In this document: piece by piece, positions 1 to 8,877 of the stretch | Layout: each line of letters starts with the position of its first letter | Numbering within the stretch: the stretch's first letter is position 1 | DNA from: Burkholderia sp. Bp9142 | Lineage (GTDB): Bacteria; Pseudomonadota; Gammaproteobacteria; Burkholderiales; Burkholderiaceae | NCBI RefSeq assembly: GCF_003853415.1 | Contig: NZ_QTPP01000019.1 | Location: forward strand, 62,001-126,000 | Reading direction: 5' to 3' | DNA: 64,000 nt | The notes under the pieces: model-generated | Told to the model about the DNA's origin: nothing | What the model saw: only the letters and a program-made list of their open reading frames with translations | Database searches by the model: none | Translations under genes and position numbers: made by a program

Positions 1-5
1 GATCG

Positions 6-584
6 CTATTCCACGGCCCTCGCCGCATCCCACAGCGGCTGCCGGCCCAACGCGGCATGCCATGTTTCGAATTGCGTGCGCCACGACTCGAACGGTTGCT
101 TCAGCGGATGACGCGGATCGTCGCTGAGCGCATACGCCATCCCTTCGATCAGCCAGCGCGGCTTGGTCGCGACCGCGAGGTTGCCGAGCACTTCGGCCTG
201 GCGGTGATGGATCAGTTCGTGCGCGAGAAAGTAGGCTTGCCAGCCGCGCGGCGCGACGACCACGCCGAAATCCCCGAGCGTCAGTGCCGCGCGATCGCCG
301 AGACCGAACTGGTCGGCACATGCGCGCGTCGAGCAGAACACGACGCGCGGCGCGTCGCGAAACGCGCCCACGGCCGCCGCCGCGCGCGCGTAGCCGTCGC
401 GATAGAGCTGCTGCGCGGCGCCGAGCTTCGCCGCGTCGTCCGTGCAGATGTCCGCGCTCGGGCATGACACGCCGGGAAGCAACGCGGGCGCGACGACACG
501 CAGCGGCTTGACGAGCGCGTACGCGGCAATCGGCAGCGCGACGAGCAGGCCCGTGAGGGCAAAGGCGACATGGGAGCGGTTCAT
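6..584 (-). CDS. Membrane-anchored HExxH (gluzincin-like) putative metallopeptidase
   Basis: A 192-residue protein with an N-terminal hydrophobic segment (about residues 6-25, signal peptide or anchor) and an exported domain. HELIH at about 122-126 followed by LIEGMA (Glu at about 147) has the HExxH...E spacing of gluzincin zinc peptidases of the peptidase MA type. Four Cys (about 41, 47, 84, 89) could form disulfides outside the cytoplasm. The ATG at 584 is chosen because the hydrophobic segment follows at once; a longer reading frame to 809 gives a basic, low-complexity extension. The motif is seen; peptidase activity is inference and the substrate is unknown. Confidence 0.7.
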   Translation of the reverse strand: MNRSHVAFALTGLLVALPIAAYALVKPLRVVAPALLPGVSCPSADICTDDAAKLGAAQQLYRDGYARAAAAVGAFRDAPRVVFCSTRACADQFGLGDRAALTLGDFGVVVAPRGWQAYFLAHELIHHRQAEVLGNLAVATKPRWLIEGMAYALSDDPRHPLKQPFESWRTQFETWHAALGRQPLWDAARAVE

Positions 585-772
585 CGAGGCGGCGGTTCGG
601 GTGACGTTGTGGTGGCGTTTTAGTAGTGCTGTGGCGGCGTGTTCCAGCATGAATATATCGGAGCCGCACTGCCGCCGGCCGGCATTTCCTTTCCGCCCGG
701 CCTCGAGCCTGCGGCCCCGCTCCGCCGCACGCGTGCCGATCGCGAACCGGATCGCGATCGCATCGCGCCCCG

Positions 773-1303
773 TTACACGAGCTGCTTGTGAAAATACGTG
801 GTCGCGCACAACGCGCCGTCGGGCATCAGCGCATAGTTCGGCACGACGCCGACGCGCTGCCAGCCGGCCCGCTCGTACAGGCGCTCGGCATCGCCGCCCG
901 TCACCGTGTCGAGCACGAGCACGGTCTTGCCGGCGTCGCGCGCGGCGTCATCGGCCGCCGCCATCAGCCGTGCGGCGATCCCCTGCCGGCGCGCATGACG
1001 GGACACGAGCATCTTCGCGATGTCCGCGCGGTGCGGCTGGTTCTCCGGCTGCGCGGTCACGACCTGCACGGTGCCGACGATCCGGCCGGCAGCGTTCTCG
1101 GCGACCAGCAGGATGCGCTCGCCGCTCGCGACGCCGTCGGCGACGCGCATCCAGAACGCGACGGCCGTCGAACGTTCGATCGGCAACATGAAGCTGACGG
1201 ACGCGCCGCCTTCGACGCAATCGATCAGTACGTCGGCCAGCGCGTCGATGCACGCACGCGCTTCGCTCGCGTCGACGCGGCGGACGGTAACGGATTCGGT
1301 CAT
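773..1303 (-). CDS. GNAT family N-acetyltransferase
   Basis: A 176-residue single-domain GNAT protein. The acetyl-CoA-binding region is visible as MLVSRHARRQGIAARLM (motif A, R/Q-x-x-G-x-A/G near residues 110-125), followed by LVLDTVTGGDAERLYERAGW, the usual motif B with the Tyr/Trp-containing helix. GGAGAAG lies just upstream of the ATG at 1303, which decides the start; the frame is open further upstream without a ribosome site. It is divergent from the ArsR gene at 1502. The acceptor substrate cannot be told from the sequence. Confidence 0.85.
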   Translation of the reverse strand: MTESVTVRRVDASEARACIDALADVLIDCVEGGASVSFMLPIERSTAVAFWMRVADGVASGERILLVAENAAGRIVGTVQVVTAQPENQPHRADIAKMLVSRHARRQGIAARLMAAADDAARDAGKTVLVLDTVTGGDAERLYERAGWQRVGVVPNYALMPDGALCATTYFHKQLV

Positions 1304-1501
1304 ATCTTCTCCGGCAATCACGCGGACGGCACGCGTTCGGTGGCATGCGCCTGCCAGGATCCACAAGGAACACCGGCATGCGGTCGAGCATGCGCGCCGG
1401 CGGTCGGTGTCCGGCAACACGGCGCCCGGCCCGGTCGACGCGTTACCGCCCCATCATCCTACGCGGTGAAAATTCCCGTTGCATCGCCTATACTTAGCCG
1501 C

Positions 1502-1879
1502 ATGGCTAACTTTCAACCCGGTATCAGCGACGTATTCCACGCACTCGCCGATCCGACGCGCTGCGCGATCGTCAGCGCGCTCGGCGACGGCGGGCGGACC
1601 GTTTCGGAACTGGCCGCGCCGTTCGACATGGCGTTGCCGTCGTTCATGAAGCATGTTGCGGTGCTCGAGCGCAGCGGCCTCGTCCAGACCCGGAAAGCCG
1701 GCCGCTCGCGCACCTGCGAGCTGGTCGGCGGCCGGCTGGCGGAAGCCGAGCAATGGCTCGCCGCGCAGCGCGCGCTGTGGGAAGCGCGCGCCGATCGTCT
1801 CGTGGAATTCGTCGAACGCCGCCATCAGGAGGAATACGCGCATGTCAGCAAGCCACGCCGAACCCGCCGAAGCCCATGA
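1502..1879 (+). CDS. ArsR-family winged-helix transcriptional regulator
   Basis: A 125-residue ArsR/SmtB-type repressor. It begins with the family opening VFHALADPTRCAIVSAL, then the helix-turn-helix (TVSELAAPFDMALPSFMKHVAVLERSGLV) and the beta-wing (RKAGRSRTCEL). The metal-site CxC motif of true ArsR proteins is absent, so this belongs to the subgroup that regulates SRPBCC (AHSA1) genes. The 3' end overlaps the next gene by 38 bp, so the two are co-transcribed and probably translationally coupled. Confidence 0.88.
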   Translation: MANFQPGISDVFHALADPTRCAIVSALGDGGRTVSELAAPFDMALPSFMKHVAVLERSGLVQTRKAGRSRTCELVGGRLAEAEQWLAAQRALWEARADRLVEFVERRHQEEYAHVSKPRRTRRSP

Positions 1880-2327
1880 CCTCGTCATCACGCGCACGCT
1901 GCGCGCGCCGCGCCCGGCGCTCTGGCGCGCCTGGACCGATCCCGAACTGCTGAAGGAGTGGTGGTGCCCGAAACCGTGGACCACCGAAGTGCGTGCGTTC
2001 GACCTGCGCCCGGGCGGCGCCTTCCACACGTTCATGCGCGGCCCCGACGGCGGCACGAGCGACAACCCCGGCTGCTTCCTCGACATCGTGCCGGAAGCGC
2101 GGATCGCGTTCACGTCGATGCTCGCGGGCGGCTGGCGCCCGCAGGTGCCGTGGCTGGGCTTCACGGCCATCATCACGATGGCCGACGACGACGCCGGTTG
2201 CCGCTACGAGGCGCGCGTGATGCATCCCGACGCGGCGACGCGCGAGCGCCACGAGGCACTCGGCTTCTTCGAAGGCTGGAACACCTGCATCACGCAACTC
2301 GACGAATTCGCGGCCGCGTTGCGCTGA
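1842..2327 (+). CDS. SRPBCC (AHSA1-type) domain protein
   Basis: A 161-residue START-like ligand-binding protein of the AHSA1 family. The family pattern is clear: ITRTLRAPRPALWRAWTDPELLKEWW at the start, FDLRPGGAFHTFMRGPDG in the middle, and HEALGFFEGWNTCITQLDEFA at the C-terminus. AGGAGG at 1828-1833 sets the ATG at 1842, which lies inside the ArsR gene. Partnering of an ArsR-like repressor with an AHSA1 protein is common in proteobacteria; the ligand is unknown. Confidence 0.85.
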   Translation: MSASHAEPAEAHDLVITRTLRAPRPALWRAWTDPELLKEWWCPKPWTTEVRAFDLRPGGAFHTFMRGPDGGTSDNPGCFLDIVPEARIAFTSMLAGGWRPQVPWLGFTAIITMADDDAGCRYEARVMHPDAATRERHEALGFFEGWNTCITQLDEFAAALR

Positions 2328-2448
2328 ATGCGGGCGAGTGTACGGTCCGATTGCATGCCGCCGCGCGCGCGCCTAGGATTCCTGAAGGAAGCGTGACGAC
2401 ACGCCGGCATCCGGCGTGCACCGTCGCGCGCGCTCCGCGGGAGGCGAC

Positions 2449-2925
2449 ATGCTGCACATGCACACGCATTCGACCCGGGTCAGCCGGCACCTGAACGCGC
2501 CGCGCGGGCGCGTCTACCGCGCGCTGCTCGACCCGCGCGCGGTCGAACAATGGAAGGTGCCCGACGGCATGACGTGCCGCGTCGACGCCTATGACGCGCG
2601 CGAAGGCGGCGCGCTGCGCGTGTCGCTGAGCTACGACGAACCGTCGGACGGCACCGGCAAGACCACCGCGCACACCGACACCTATCACGGCCGCTTCGTG
2701 ACGCTCGTGCCCGACGAGCGGATCGTCGAAATCGACGTGTTCGAAACCGACGATCCGATGCTGCGCGGCGCCATGACGATCACGATCACGCTGTCCGACG
2801 AAGCAGGCGGCACGCGCGTCGATGCAGTGCACGACGGCGTGCCGCCGGGCGTGCCGGCCGCCGACAACGAGACCGGCTGGTGCATGGCGCTCGCCCGGCT
2901 CGCGGCGCTGGTGGAGACGGGCTAG
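2449..2925 (+). CDS. SRPBCC (AHSA1-type) domain protein
   Basis: A second SRPBCC protein of 158 residues, 121 bp after the previous gene on the same strand. It opens with THSTRVSRHLNAPRGRVYRALLDP and ends with NETGWCMALARLAALVETG, both typical of AHSA1-like proteins. The ATG at 2449 follows GGGAGG at a normal spacing; an upstream in-frame ATG at 2416 has no ribosome site. It is diverged from its neighbour rather than a recent duplicate. It may share the ArsR regulation, but this cannot be read from the sequence. Confidence 0.82.
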   Translation: MLHMHTHSTRVSRHLNAPRGRVYRALLDPRAVEQWKVPDGMTCRVDAYDAREGGALRVSLSYDEPSDGTGKTTAHTDTYHGRFVTLVPDERIVEIDVFETDDPMLRGAMTITITLSDEAGGTRVDAVHDGVPPGVPAADNETGWCMALARLAALVETG

Positions 2926-2950
2926 AGCCACGCGACGCGCGCGATACGCG

Positions 2951-4075
2951 TCAGCCGAGCCGGTACACGTGCGAGACGGTCCCGCGGAACAGCGCGTCGC
3001 GCTCGTTCGGGCTGGCGTGCGCGGTCAGCCGCTTGAACGCGTTCCAGCCGTTCACGTACGAATACGAGCCCTTGTCGACCGGGAAATTGCTCTCGAACAT
3101 GCAGCGCTCGGCGCCGAACGCGTCGATGCACGTATGCATCCACGGCTTCCATGCATCGGCGAGCTGTTCGGACGACGGCGGCCGCGCGCCCTTCTCGAAA
3201 TCGAACCCGTTGATCCGCATGCCGAGGCCACCCACCTTCACGAATACGTTCGGCAGTTGCGCGAGTTCGCGCATCGACGCCGACCAGCGCTGGAACACTT
3301 CCGGCCGCTGGTCCGCATAGCTCGCGATCCGCACGACACCGCCGCAGTGATTGACGACGATCCGCGTGTCGGGGTTCGCCTTCGCCAGGTCGAACAGCTC
3401 GGGCAATTGAGGGAAGAACAGCCACGCGTCGTACGACAGTCCGAGCGGCGCGAGCTGCGCGACACCGGCCCGGTACGCGGGATCGAGCAGCAACCCGCGC
3501 GGCACCGCCGACAGCGGATTCGCGAGCGACGGATCGGCATCCCACGTGCTCAGGTGCCGAACGCCGCGAAAGCGTCCGCGCCCCGCGTCGAGATGCGCTT
3601 CGAGCACGTCGCGCACACGCTCGCCGAGCCGCAGGTCCGCATGCCCAACGATGCCTTTCGCGACGGCCGGACCGCTCTGCTGAAGCGGCGCGGTCGCGCC
3701 GGCGATGTAAGCCGTCTCGCCGACCGGCTTCAGTTCGGCCGGCCCCGCATCGCGATAGCGCGTCAGCGCCTGCATGTAGACGGAAGCCTGGATGTTGTGG
3801 CCCGACCGCGCATCCTGCAGATAGTCGTCGAGCATATAGATCCAGCCCGGCCGCTCGTAGAAGTGGTGATGCGCATCGACGATCGGCAGATCCGGCTCGA
3901 GTGCGGGTTCGAGCGCGGAGGCCAGCCAGTCGTTTCGTACCGCGAGATAGTTGCTTTGCGTCGTCATGCGGGAAGCTCCGTTTTCAGCCGGCGGGCGCGT
4001 GTCGGCCAATGCCGGGAGCGCGAGCGTGGCGGCGGCCGCGCCGAGCAACCGGCGTCGTTTGATCGAAATCGTCAT
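2951..4075 (-). CDS. Tat-exported amidohydrolase-2 family (TIM-barrel) hydrolase
   Basis: A 374-residue metal-dependent hydrolase of the amidohydrolase_2 family. The N-terminus has a twin-arginine signal (KRRRLLGAAAATLALPALA), so the enzyme should be exported folded to the periplasm. IVDAHHHFYE at about 65-74 is the first metal-binding strand; VVNHCGG and FESNFPVDKG near the C-terminus match the later barrel motifs. It is the last gene of the operon running from 7750 to 2951; its ATG is one base after the MFS stop codon. The substrate is not known; lactone or cyclic-ester hydrolysis is a family-level guess. Confidence 0.82.
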   Translation of the reverse strand: MTISIKRRRLLGAAAATLALPALADTRPPAENGASRMTTQSNYLAVRNDWLASALEPALEPDLPIVDAHHHFYERPGWIYMLDDYLQDARSGHNIQASVYMQALTRYRDAGPAELKPVGETAYIAGATAPLQQSGPAVAKGIVGHADLRLGERVRDVLEAHLDAGRGRFRGVRHLSTWDADPSLANPLSAVPRGLLLDPAYRAGVAQLAPLGLSYDAWLFFPQLPELFDLAKANPDTRIVVNHCGGVVRIASYADQRPEVFQRWSASMRELAQLPNVFVKVGGLGMRINGFDFEKGARPPSSEQLADAWKPWMHTCIDAFGAERCMFESNFPVDKGSYSYVNGWNAFKRLTAHASPNERDALFRGTVSHVYRLG

Positions 4076-4076
4076 G

Positions 4077-5381
4077 TCATTCGCTCCGGTCGAACGCGTA
4101 CAGCGACAGCGTCAGCAGCGTCGTGATCGCCAGGACGATCGCGAGGCCGAGCATGCCGGCCGTGAAGGTGCCGAAGCTGTCCTTCAGGTAGCCGACGAGA
4201 TAAGGGCCCGCGAATCCGCCGAGCGCGCCGATCGAATTGATCAGCGCCAGGCCGCCGGCCGCTGCCTGGCCGGACAGGAAGCGCGAAGGCAGCGTGTAGA
4301 AGATCGTACGTCCGGCAATCGTGCCGATCAGCGCGAGCGTGATGCCGACGAGCGCGGGCCCGAGCGTCAGGAAATGGGTCGACACGCCGAGCGCCACCGC
4401 GCCGATGAACAATCCGATCGCCAGGTTCGCGACCGGGCCGCCGCGCCGGTCCACCCGCTTCGCCCACCACAGCAGCGCGACCGTCGCGAAGAAGTAAGGT
4501 ACCGCGGACAGCCAGCCGGTCTGCATCGTCGACATCCCGTGCGCCTTCAGCATTTGCGGCAGCCAGATGCCGATGCCGTACGAGCCCATCGTGAAGCCGA
4601 ACGAGATCAGCGCGAGCAGGTACACGCGCACGTCTCGCAGCGCGACGCCGAAGCGCTTCTTGCGGCCGGCGGCGCCTTCGCGCTCGAACGCACGCTGCAG
4701 CGCCGCACGCTCGTCGTCCGACAGCCAGGCAGCCGTGGCCGGGGAGTCGGACAGGAGCTTCAGCACGAAAAAGCCGAGCGCGCACGCGGGCAGCCCTTCG
4801 ACGATGAACATCCACTTCCAGCCTGCCAGGCCGAGCGCGCCGTCGAGTTGCAGCAGCCAGGTCGACAGCGGACCGCCGATCAGCGACGACAGCGGTGTCG
4901 ACACCGTGAACCAGGCAAGCACGCGCGTGCGATAGCTCGCCGGAAACCACACCGCGAGGAAAAAGATCACGCCCGGAAAGAAGCCGGCCTCGCCGATGCC
5001 GAGCAGCAGCCGGATCGCATAAAAACTGGTCGGCCCCGTCGCGAGCGCGGTCGCCGCCGCCATCAGCCCCCACGTGATCATGATGCGCGCGAGCCAGCGC
5101 CGCGCGCCGAAGCGATACAGCGCGAGATTGCTCGGCACTTCGAACACGCAATAGCCCGCGAACATGATCCCCGCGCCCCAGCCGAACTGCGTCGCGGTCA
5201 GGCCGAGATCGCGGTTCATCGTCAGCGCCGCGAACCCGACGCTCGTGCGGTCGAGATAATTGAAGAAGTACGCGAGCGCGAGCAGCGGAATGAAGCGCCA
5301 CGCGGCCTTGCGCACGGCCCGTTGCTCGATCGACGCGTCGGTCTCGCGATCGGCGGCCAGCGCCGGGGAAGCGGATGTCAT
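4077..5381 (-). CDS. MFS transporter, anion:cation symporter (phthalate permease-like) type
   Basis: A 434-residue 12-helix permease of the major facilitator superfamily. LAYFFNYLDRTSVGFAALTMNRDLGL is the typical start of ACS-family carboxylate transporters, and YRFGARRWLARIMITWGL is the loop 2-3 signature region. A central cytoplasmic loop (about residues 200-235) separates the halves. GGAGACAACC precedes the ATG. It sits between the CoA-transferase and the amidohydrolase in one operon, so it probably imports the organic acid that these enzymes degrade. The substrate is inferred to be a carboxylate only from the family. Confidence 0.88.
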   Translation of the reverse strand: MTSASPALAADRETDASIEQRAVRKAAWRFIPLLALAYFFNYLDRTSVGFAALTMNRDLGLTATQFGWGAGIMFAGYCVFEVPSNLALYRFGARRWLARIMITWGLMAAATALATGPTSFYAIRLLLGIGEAGFFPGVIFFLAVWFPASYRTRVLAWFTVSTPLSSLIGGPLSTWLLQLDGALGLAGWKWMFIVEGLPACALGFFVLKLLSDSPATAAWLSDDERAALQRAFEREGAAGRKKRFGVALRDVRVYLLALISFGFTMGSYGIGIWLPQMLKAHGMSTMQTGWLSAVPYFFATVALLWWAKRVDRRGGPVANLAIGLFIGAVALGVSTHFLTLGPALVGITLALIGTIAGRTIFYTLPSRFLSGQAAAGGLALINSIGALGGFAGPYLVGYLKDSFGTFTAGMLGLAIVLAITTLLTLSLYAFDRSE

Positions 5382-5462
5382 GGTTGTCTCCGTGGATGCG
5401 GCAGTCCGCGCCCGCGCGATCGCGGGCGGGATGCCTTGTTCGTTCGATGGATCGCGGCGGCG

Positions 5463-6767
5463 CTACGCGCTCGCCACTTCGTTCGGCGACGGCGTATCGC
5501 CCGGTAAGCCCGTCACGCCCGGCGGCAGCCCGTCCGCACCGTGTCCGTGCCGCCCCGCGACGACGCCCGCTTCGATCAGCGCCCGCGCGTCGTCCGGCGT
5601 ATAGCCGAGCTCGCCGAGCAGCGCGCAGGTGTCCTGACCGAGCGCGGGCGGTGCCGAACGCAGCCGCAGGCGCTCGCCCGCGAGCGTGAGCGGCAGCAGC
5701 GCGGTACGGGTGTCGACCGGCCGGCCGGCGCTGCTCGCGTCGGCCGGCAGCGTCACGGCTTCGAGGCCGCCGGTGGCGAGCAGGTGCGGATCGTCGAACA
5801 GGTCCTGCGGCTTCGTGATCGGCGCATACGGCAAGCCGATCGATTCGAACGTCGCGCCGATCTCCGCCGCCGAATGCGCGGCGAGCCGCGCACGCAGTTC
5901 AGGCAGCAGCCAGTCGCGGGCCTGCACGCGCAGGTTGTTCGTGGCGAGGCGCGCGTCGTCCTTCAGCGCGGCGAAGCCGAACGCGTCGCAAAACAGCGCC
6001 CACTGCGTGTCCGACACGACCGCGAGAAAGATCTGTTCGCCGTCCTTGACGGAGAACACGTCGTAGACGGCCCACGCGGAGATCCGGCTCGGCATCGGCG
6101 ACGCGGCCTGCCCCGTCACCGCGAACTGCATCATGTGCTGCGCGACGAGGAACACGTTGTTCTCGAACAGCGAACTCTGCACCTGCTGGCCGCGGCCGGT
6201 GCGTTCGCGCTGCGCGAGCGCGGCCATCGCGCCGATCGCGCCGAACATCCCGCCCATGATGTCGTTCACGCTCGAGCCCGCACGCAACGGCCGGCCTTCG
6301 GGGCCCGTCATGTACGCGAGGCCGCCCATCATCTGCACCACTTCGTCGAGCGCGGTGCGATGTTCGTACGGCCCGGGCAGGAAGCCCTTGTGCGACACGT
6401 ACACCAGGCGCGGATTCAGCGCGGACAGCGCCGGATAGCCGAGGCCGAGCCGGTCCATCGTGCCGCTCTTGAAGTTCTCGCTGAAGACGTCCGCGGTCGC
6501 GACGAGCCGCCGCACGATCTCGAGCCCGCGCGGATCCTTCACGTCGACCGCGAGGCTCTTCTTGTTGCGGTTGAACATCCCGAAGAAGCCCGCGCCGGAA
6601 CCGCGCAGCGCGCGCGTGCTGTCGCCCGCGATCGGTTCGATCTTGATGACTTCCGCGCCGAGATCCGCGAGCAGCATCCCGCAGGTCGGACCCATCACCA
6701 TGTGCGTCATCTCGATCACGCGCACGCCTTCGTACGGCAGCGGCGAAGCCGGTTGGCGATCGTTCAT
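5463..6767 (-). CDS. CaiB/BaiF (class III) CoA-transferase
   Basis: A 434-residue formyl-CoA-transferase-like enzyme that moves CoA between carboxylic acids. Seen are the N-terminal Rossmann part (GVRVIEMTHMVMGPTCGMLLADLGAEVIKIE), the NRNKKSLAVDVKDPRG segment, and GRGQQVQSSLFENNVF; the acidic residue of the SSLFE stretch lies near the position of the catalytic Asp of the family. Its ATG overlaps the stop of the upstream lyase gene by 4 bp (ATGA), showing translational coupling. It likely activates an imported dicarboxylate for cleavage by that lyase. Confidence 0.88.
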   Translation of the reverse strand: MNDRQPASPLPYEGVRVIEMTHMVMGPTCGMLLADLGAEVIKIEPIAGDSTRALRGSGAGFFGMFNRNKKSLAVDVKDPRGLEIVRRLVATADVFSENFKSGTMDRLGLGYPALSALNPRLVYVSHKGFLPGPYEHRTALDEVVQMMGGLAYMTGPEGRPLRAGSSVNDIMGGMFGAIGAMAALAQRERTGRGQQVQSSLFENNVFLVAQHMMQFAVTGQAASPMPSRISAWAVYDVFSVKDGEQIFLAVVSDTQWALFCDAFGFAALKDDARLATNNLRVQARDWLLPELRARLAAHSAAEIGATFESIGLPYAPITKPQDLFDDPHLLATGGLEAVTLPADASSAGRPVDTRTALLPLTLAGERLRLRSAPPALGQDTCALLGELGYTPDDARALIEAGVVAGRHGHGADGLPPGVTGLPGDTPSPNEVASA

Positions 6768-7750
6768 TGCGCGACTCCCGCGAGGCAGCCTTCCGGCTGG
6801 GCCGCGGTCGGCACCCGGCCGGCCGCATATCGGAAACCCTTCGGCAGCCCCGCGTCCGGCACATGGCCGTACAGCGCCTCGGCCGGCAGCGCCGCGTGCA
6901 GGATCGCGCGCGCGGCGAGCAGCGCGTCCACGTCGACGCCCGTGTCGTACCCCATCGACTCCAGCAGGAATACGAGATCCTCGGTGACGATGTTGCCGGT
7001 CGCGCCCGGCGCGTACGGGCAGCCGCCCAGGCCGCCCTGGCTCGCGTCGATCGTCGTCACGCCGGCGTCGAGCGCCGCGACGACATTGGCGAGCCCCTGC
7101 CCGCGGGTGTTGTGGAAGTGCGCGCCGCCGGCCTTGTCGCCGACTTCGCGCCGCAGGCGCATGAACAGCCGGCGCACCTGCGCCGGGTTCGCATAGCCGC
7201 TCGTATCGGAGAGCCCGATCTCGTCGACGCCGCATTCGGCCATCGCGACCGCCATCGCGATCGTCTCGTCGTCGCTGACGGCGCCCGCGATCGTGCAGCC
7301 GAACGCGACCGACACGCCCGCCTCGATCTGCACCGACGGAAACCGTGCATCGCGCAGCGCGACGATCGCGCGCACCTCGTCGATCATCTGCGCCGGCGTC
7401 TTGCGGATGTTCGCCAGCGAGTGCGCCTCGGTCACCGACACCGGCAGCGTCAGCTTGTGGACGCCCGCGTCGAACGCGCTTTCGGCGCCGCGCAGGTTCG
7501 GCGCCAGCGCGGCGACGTGCAACCCGGGAATCGCCAGCGCATGCGCGACGACTTCGCGCACGTCGGCCATCTGCGGCAACAGCCGCGCGGGCACGAACGA
7601 CCCGACCTCGATCTCGCGCAAGCCGGCCGCCGCAAGCGCGGCGATCCAGCGCAACTTGCCGGCCGTCGGCATCACGGCCTTGATGCTCTGCAGGCCGTCA
7701 CGCGGCCCGACTTCGCTGACCCGCACCTTCGGATATTCGGAAACGCTCAT
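6764..7750 (-). CDS. Hydroxymethylglutaryl-CoA lyase family protein
   Basis: A 328-residue HMGL-like TIM-barrel lyase. Recognised motifs are VRVSEVGPRDGLQ near residue 12 (metal-binding Asp), EVGSFVPARLLPQMAD, HFHNTRGQG with the metal-site His pair, and the signature GGLGGCPYAPGATGN with the catalytic Cys. Length fits the family (about 300-330). It is the first gene of a four-gene operon (lyase, CoA-transferase, permease, amidohydrolase). The pairing suggests activation of a branched hydroxy-dicarboxylate to its CoA ester and retro-Claisen cleavage; the true substrate need not be HMG-CoA. Confidence 0.87.
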   Translation of the reverse strand: MSVSEYPKVRVSEVGPRDGLQSIKAVMPTAGKLRWIAALAAAGLREIEVGSFVPARLLPQMADVREVVAHALAIPGLHVAALAPNLRGAESAFDAGVHKLTLPVSVTEAHSLANIRKTPAQMIDEVRAIVALRDARFPSVQIEAGVSVAFGCTIAGAVSDDETIAMAVAMAECGVDEIGLSDTSGYANPAQVRRLFMRLRREVGDKAGGAHFHNTRGQGLANVVAALDAGVTTIDASQGGLGGCPYAPGATGNIVTEDLVFLLESMGYDTGVDVDALLAARAILHAALPAEALYGHVPDAGLPKGFRYAAGRVPTAAQPEGCLAGVAQ

Positions 7751-7763
7751 TCGACACCTCAAA

Positions 7764-7884
7764 GTTCTATCTAGAAGAACATCGTTCTGTTTGACGGAAC
7801 TTTAGAGGCGCATCGAACGTGACGTAAGCGGGGTATACCCGTGAAATTGCGATTTTTTGGAACTTGAGTTCTGTCAGACAGAAC
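7764..7884. promoter_or_regulatory. Three 17-bp palindromic operators for the IclR regulator
   Basis: Three sites share the form GTTCT-N7-(A/G)GAAC: 7764-7780, 7784-7800 and 7868-7884. The last, GTTCTGTCAGACAGAAC, is a perfect 8-1-8 palindrome. The first two are 20 bp apart (two helical turns) and sit 14-34 bp upstream of the lyase ATG; the third sits 41 bp before the regulator start. They fill the divergent promoter region between the lyase operon and the IclR gene, so they are likely binding sites of that IclR protein. The repeats are seen; the binding protein is inferred. Confidence 0.75.
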
Positions 7885-7924
7885 GATATAGTCGATCGAC
7901 CGCCACCCCAAGGAACCGCAAGCC

Positions 7925-8746
7925 GTGCCCCCGACCTCGACTCCCGCAGATCACACCGACGAAGCGCCCGATTCGTCGGCCGAAACCTCCAGCGGCGTCG
8001 CCGTCCTCGATCGCGCGTTCGCGATCCTCCATGCGTTCGGACCCACCGACGACCGGCTGTCGCTCGCGGAACTGTCGCGCCGCACCGGGCTGTACAAGAG
8101 CACGATCCTGCGCCTGCTCGCCGCGCTCGAGCACGGCGGCTTCGTGCGCAAGCTCGACGACGGCCAGTACGCGGTCGGACACGAGCCGTTGCGGCTGGCC
8201 GCGCTGTATCAACGCTCGTTCCGGGTCGGCCCGGTCGTCGAACCGCTGCTCGAGACGCTGAGCCGAGAACTCGGCGAAACGGCATCGTTCTACGTCCGGC
8301 ATGGCGACATGCGCTCGGTGCTCTACCGCGTCGAACCCTCGCGCACGGTGCGTGTGTCGATCCGGGTCGGCGAGGAGTTTCCGGTTCGCCAGGGGGCGTC
8401 CGGGAAAGTGCTGCTCGCGTTCACCGACCCGCACGATGCACGGTGGGACGACGTCCGCGAACAGTTGTGGGCCGCGTCGTACGGCGAGCGCGACCCGGAG
8501 ACGGCGTCGGCGTCCGCGCCGGTGTTCGGCGCAGCCGGCGATTGCGTCGGCGCGCTGACGGTGTCCGGCCCGAAATCGCGGCTTGCCGCCGCGCCGGCGA
8601 TGGCCGCGGCGCTCGCGATGCTGTTGCCGCTCGCGCAGAAGGCGACCGTCGCGCTCGGTGGCGCAGGCGCGCGCTACGACGCGCCGGCCGTGCGCGACAG
8701 TCTCGCGCGGTTCGCGGCGGCGGCGGACGATACCGCGCAGCCCTAG
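7925..8746 (+). CDS. IclR-family transcriptional regulator
   Basis: A 273-residue IclR protein. Residues about 22-85 form the winged helix (SGVAVLDRAFAILHAF...LSLAELSRRTGLYKSTILRLLAALEHGGFV); the rest is the GAF-like effector domain (GDMRSVLYRVEPSRTVRVSIRVGEEFPVRQGASGKVLLAF). The start is GTG at 7925 with AAGGAA about 10 bases upstream. It is divergent from the lyase/CoA-transferase/permease operon, with three palindromes between, and is the likely local, substrate-responsive regulator. Confidence 0.9.
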   Translation: MPPTSTPADHTDEAPDSSAETSSGVAVLDRAFAILHAFGPTDDRLSLAELSRRTGLYKSTILRLLAALEHGGFVRKLDDGQYAVGHEPLRLAALYQRSFRVGPVVEPLLETLSRELGETASFYVRHGDMRSVLYRVEPSRTVRVSIRVGEEFPVRQGASGKVLLAFTDPHDARWDDVREQLWAASYGERDPETASASAPVFGAAGDCVGALTVSGPKSRLAAAPAMAAALAMLLPLAQKATVALGGAGARYDAPAVRDSLARFAAAADDTAQP

Positions 8747-8877
8747 CCGGCCACGCGCGTCCGGCGGCGCGACAGCGCAAAAGGCGGCCGCATGCGACAC
8801 TGCCCACCAACACCTGCACCGCGCCGCCCGGCGCGATACACAACTGCCGTCCGGACACGTGGAAGGGAACCCCCTCG

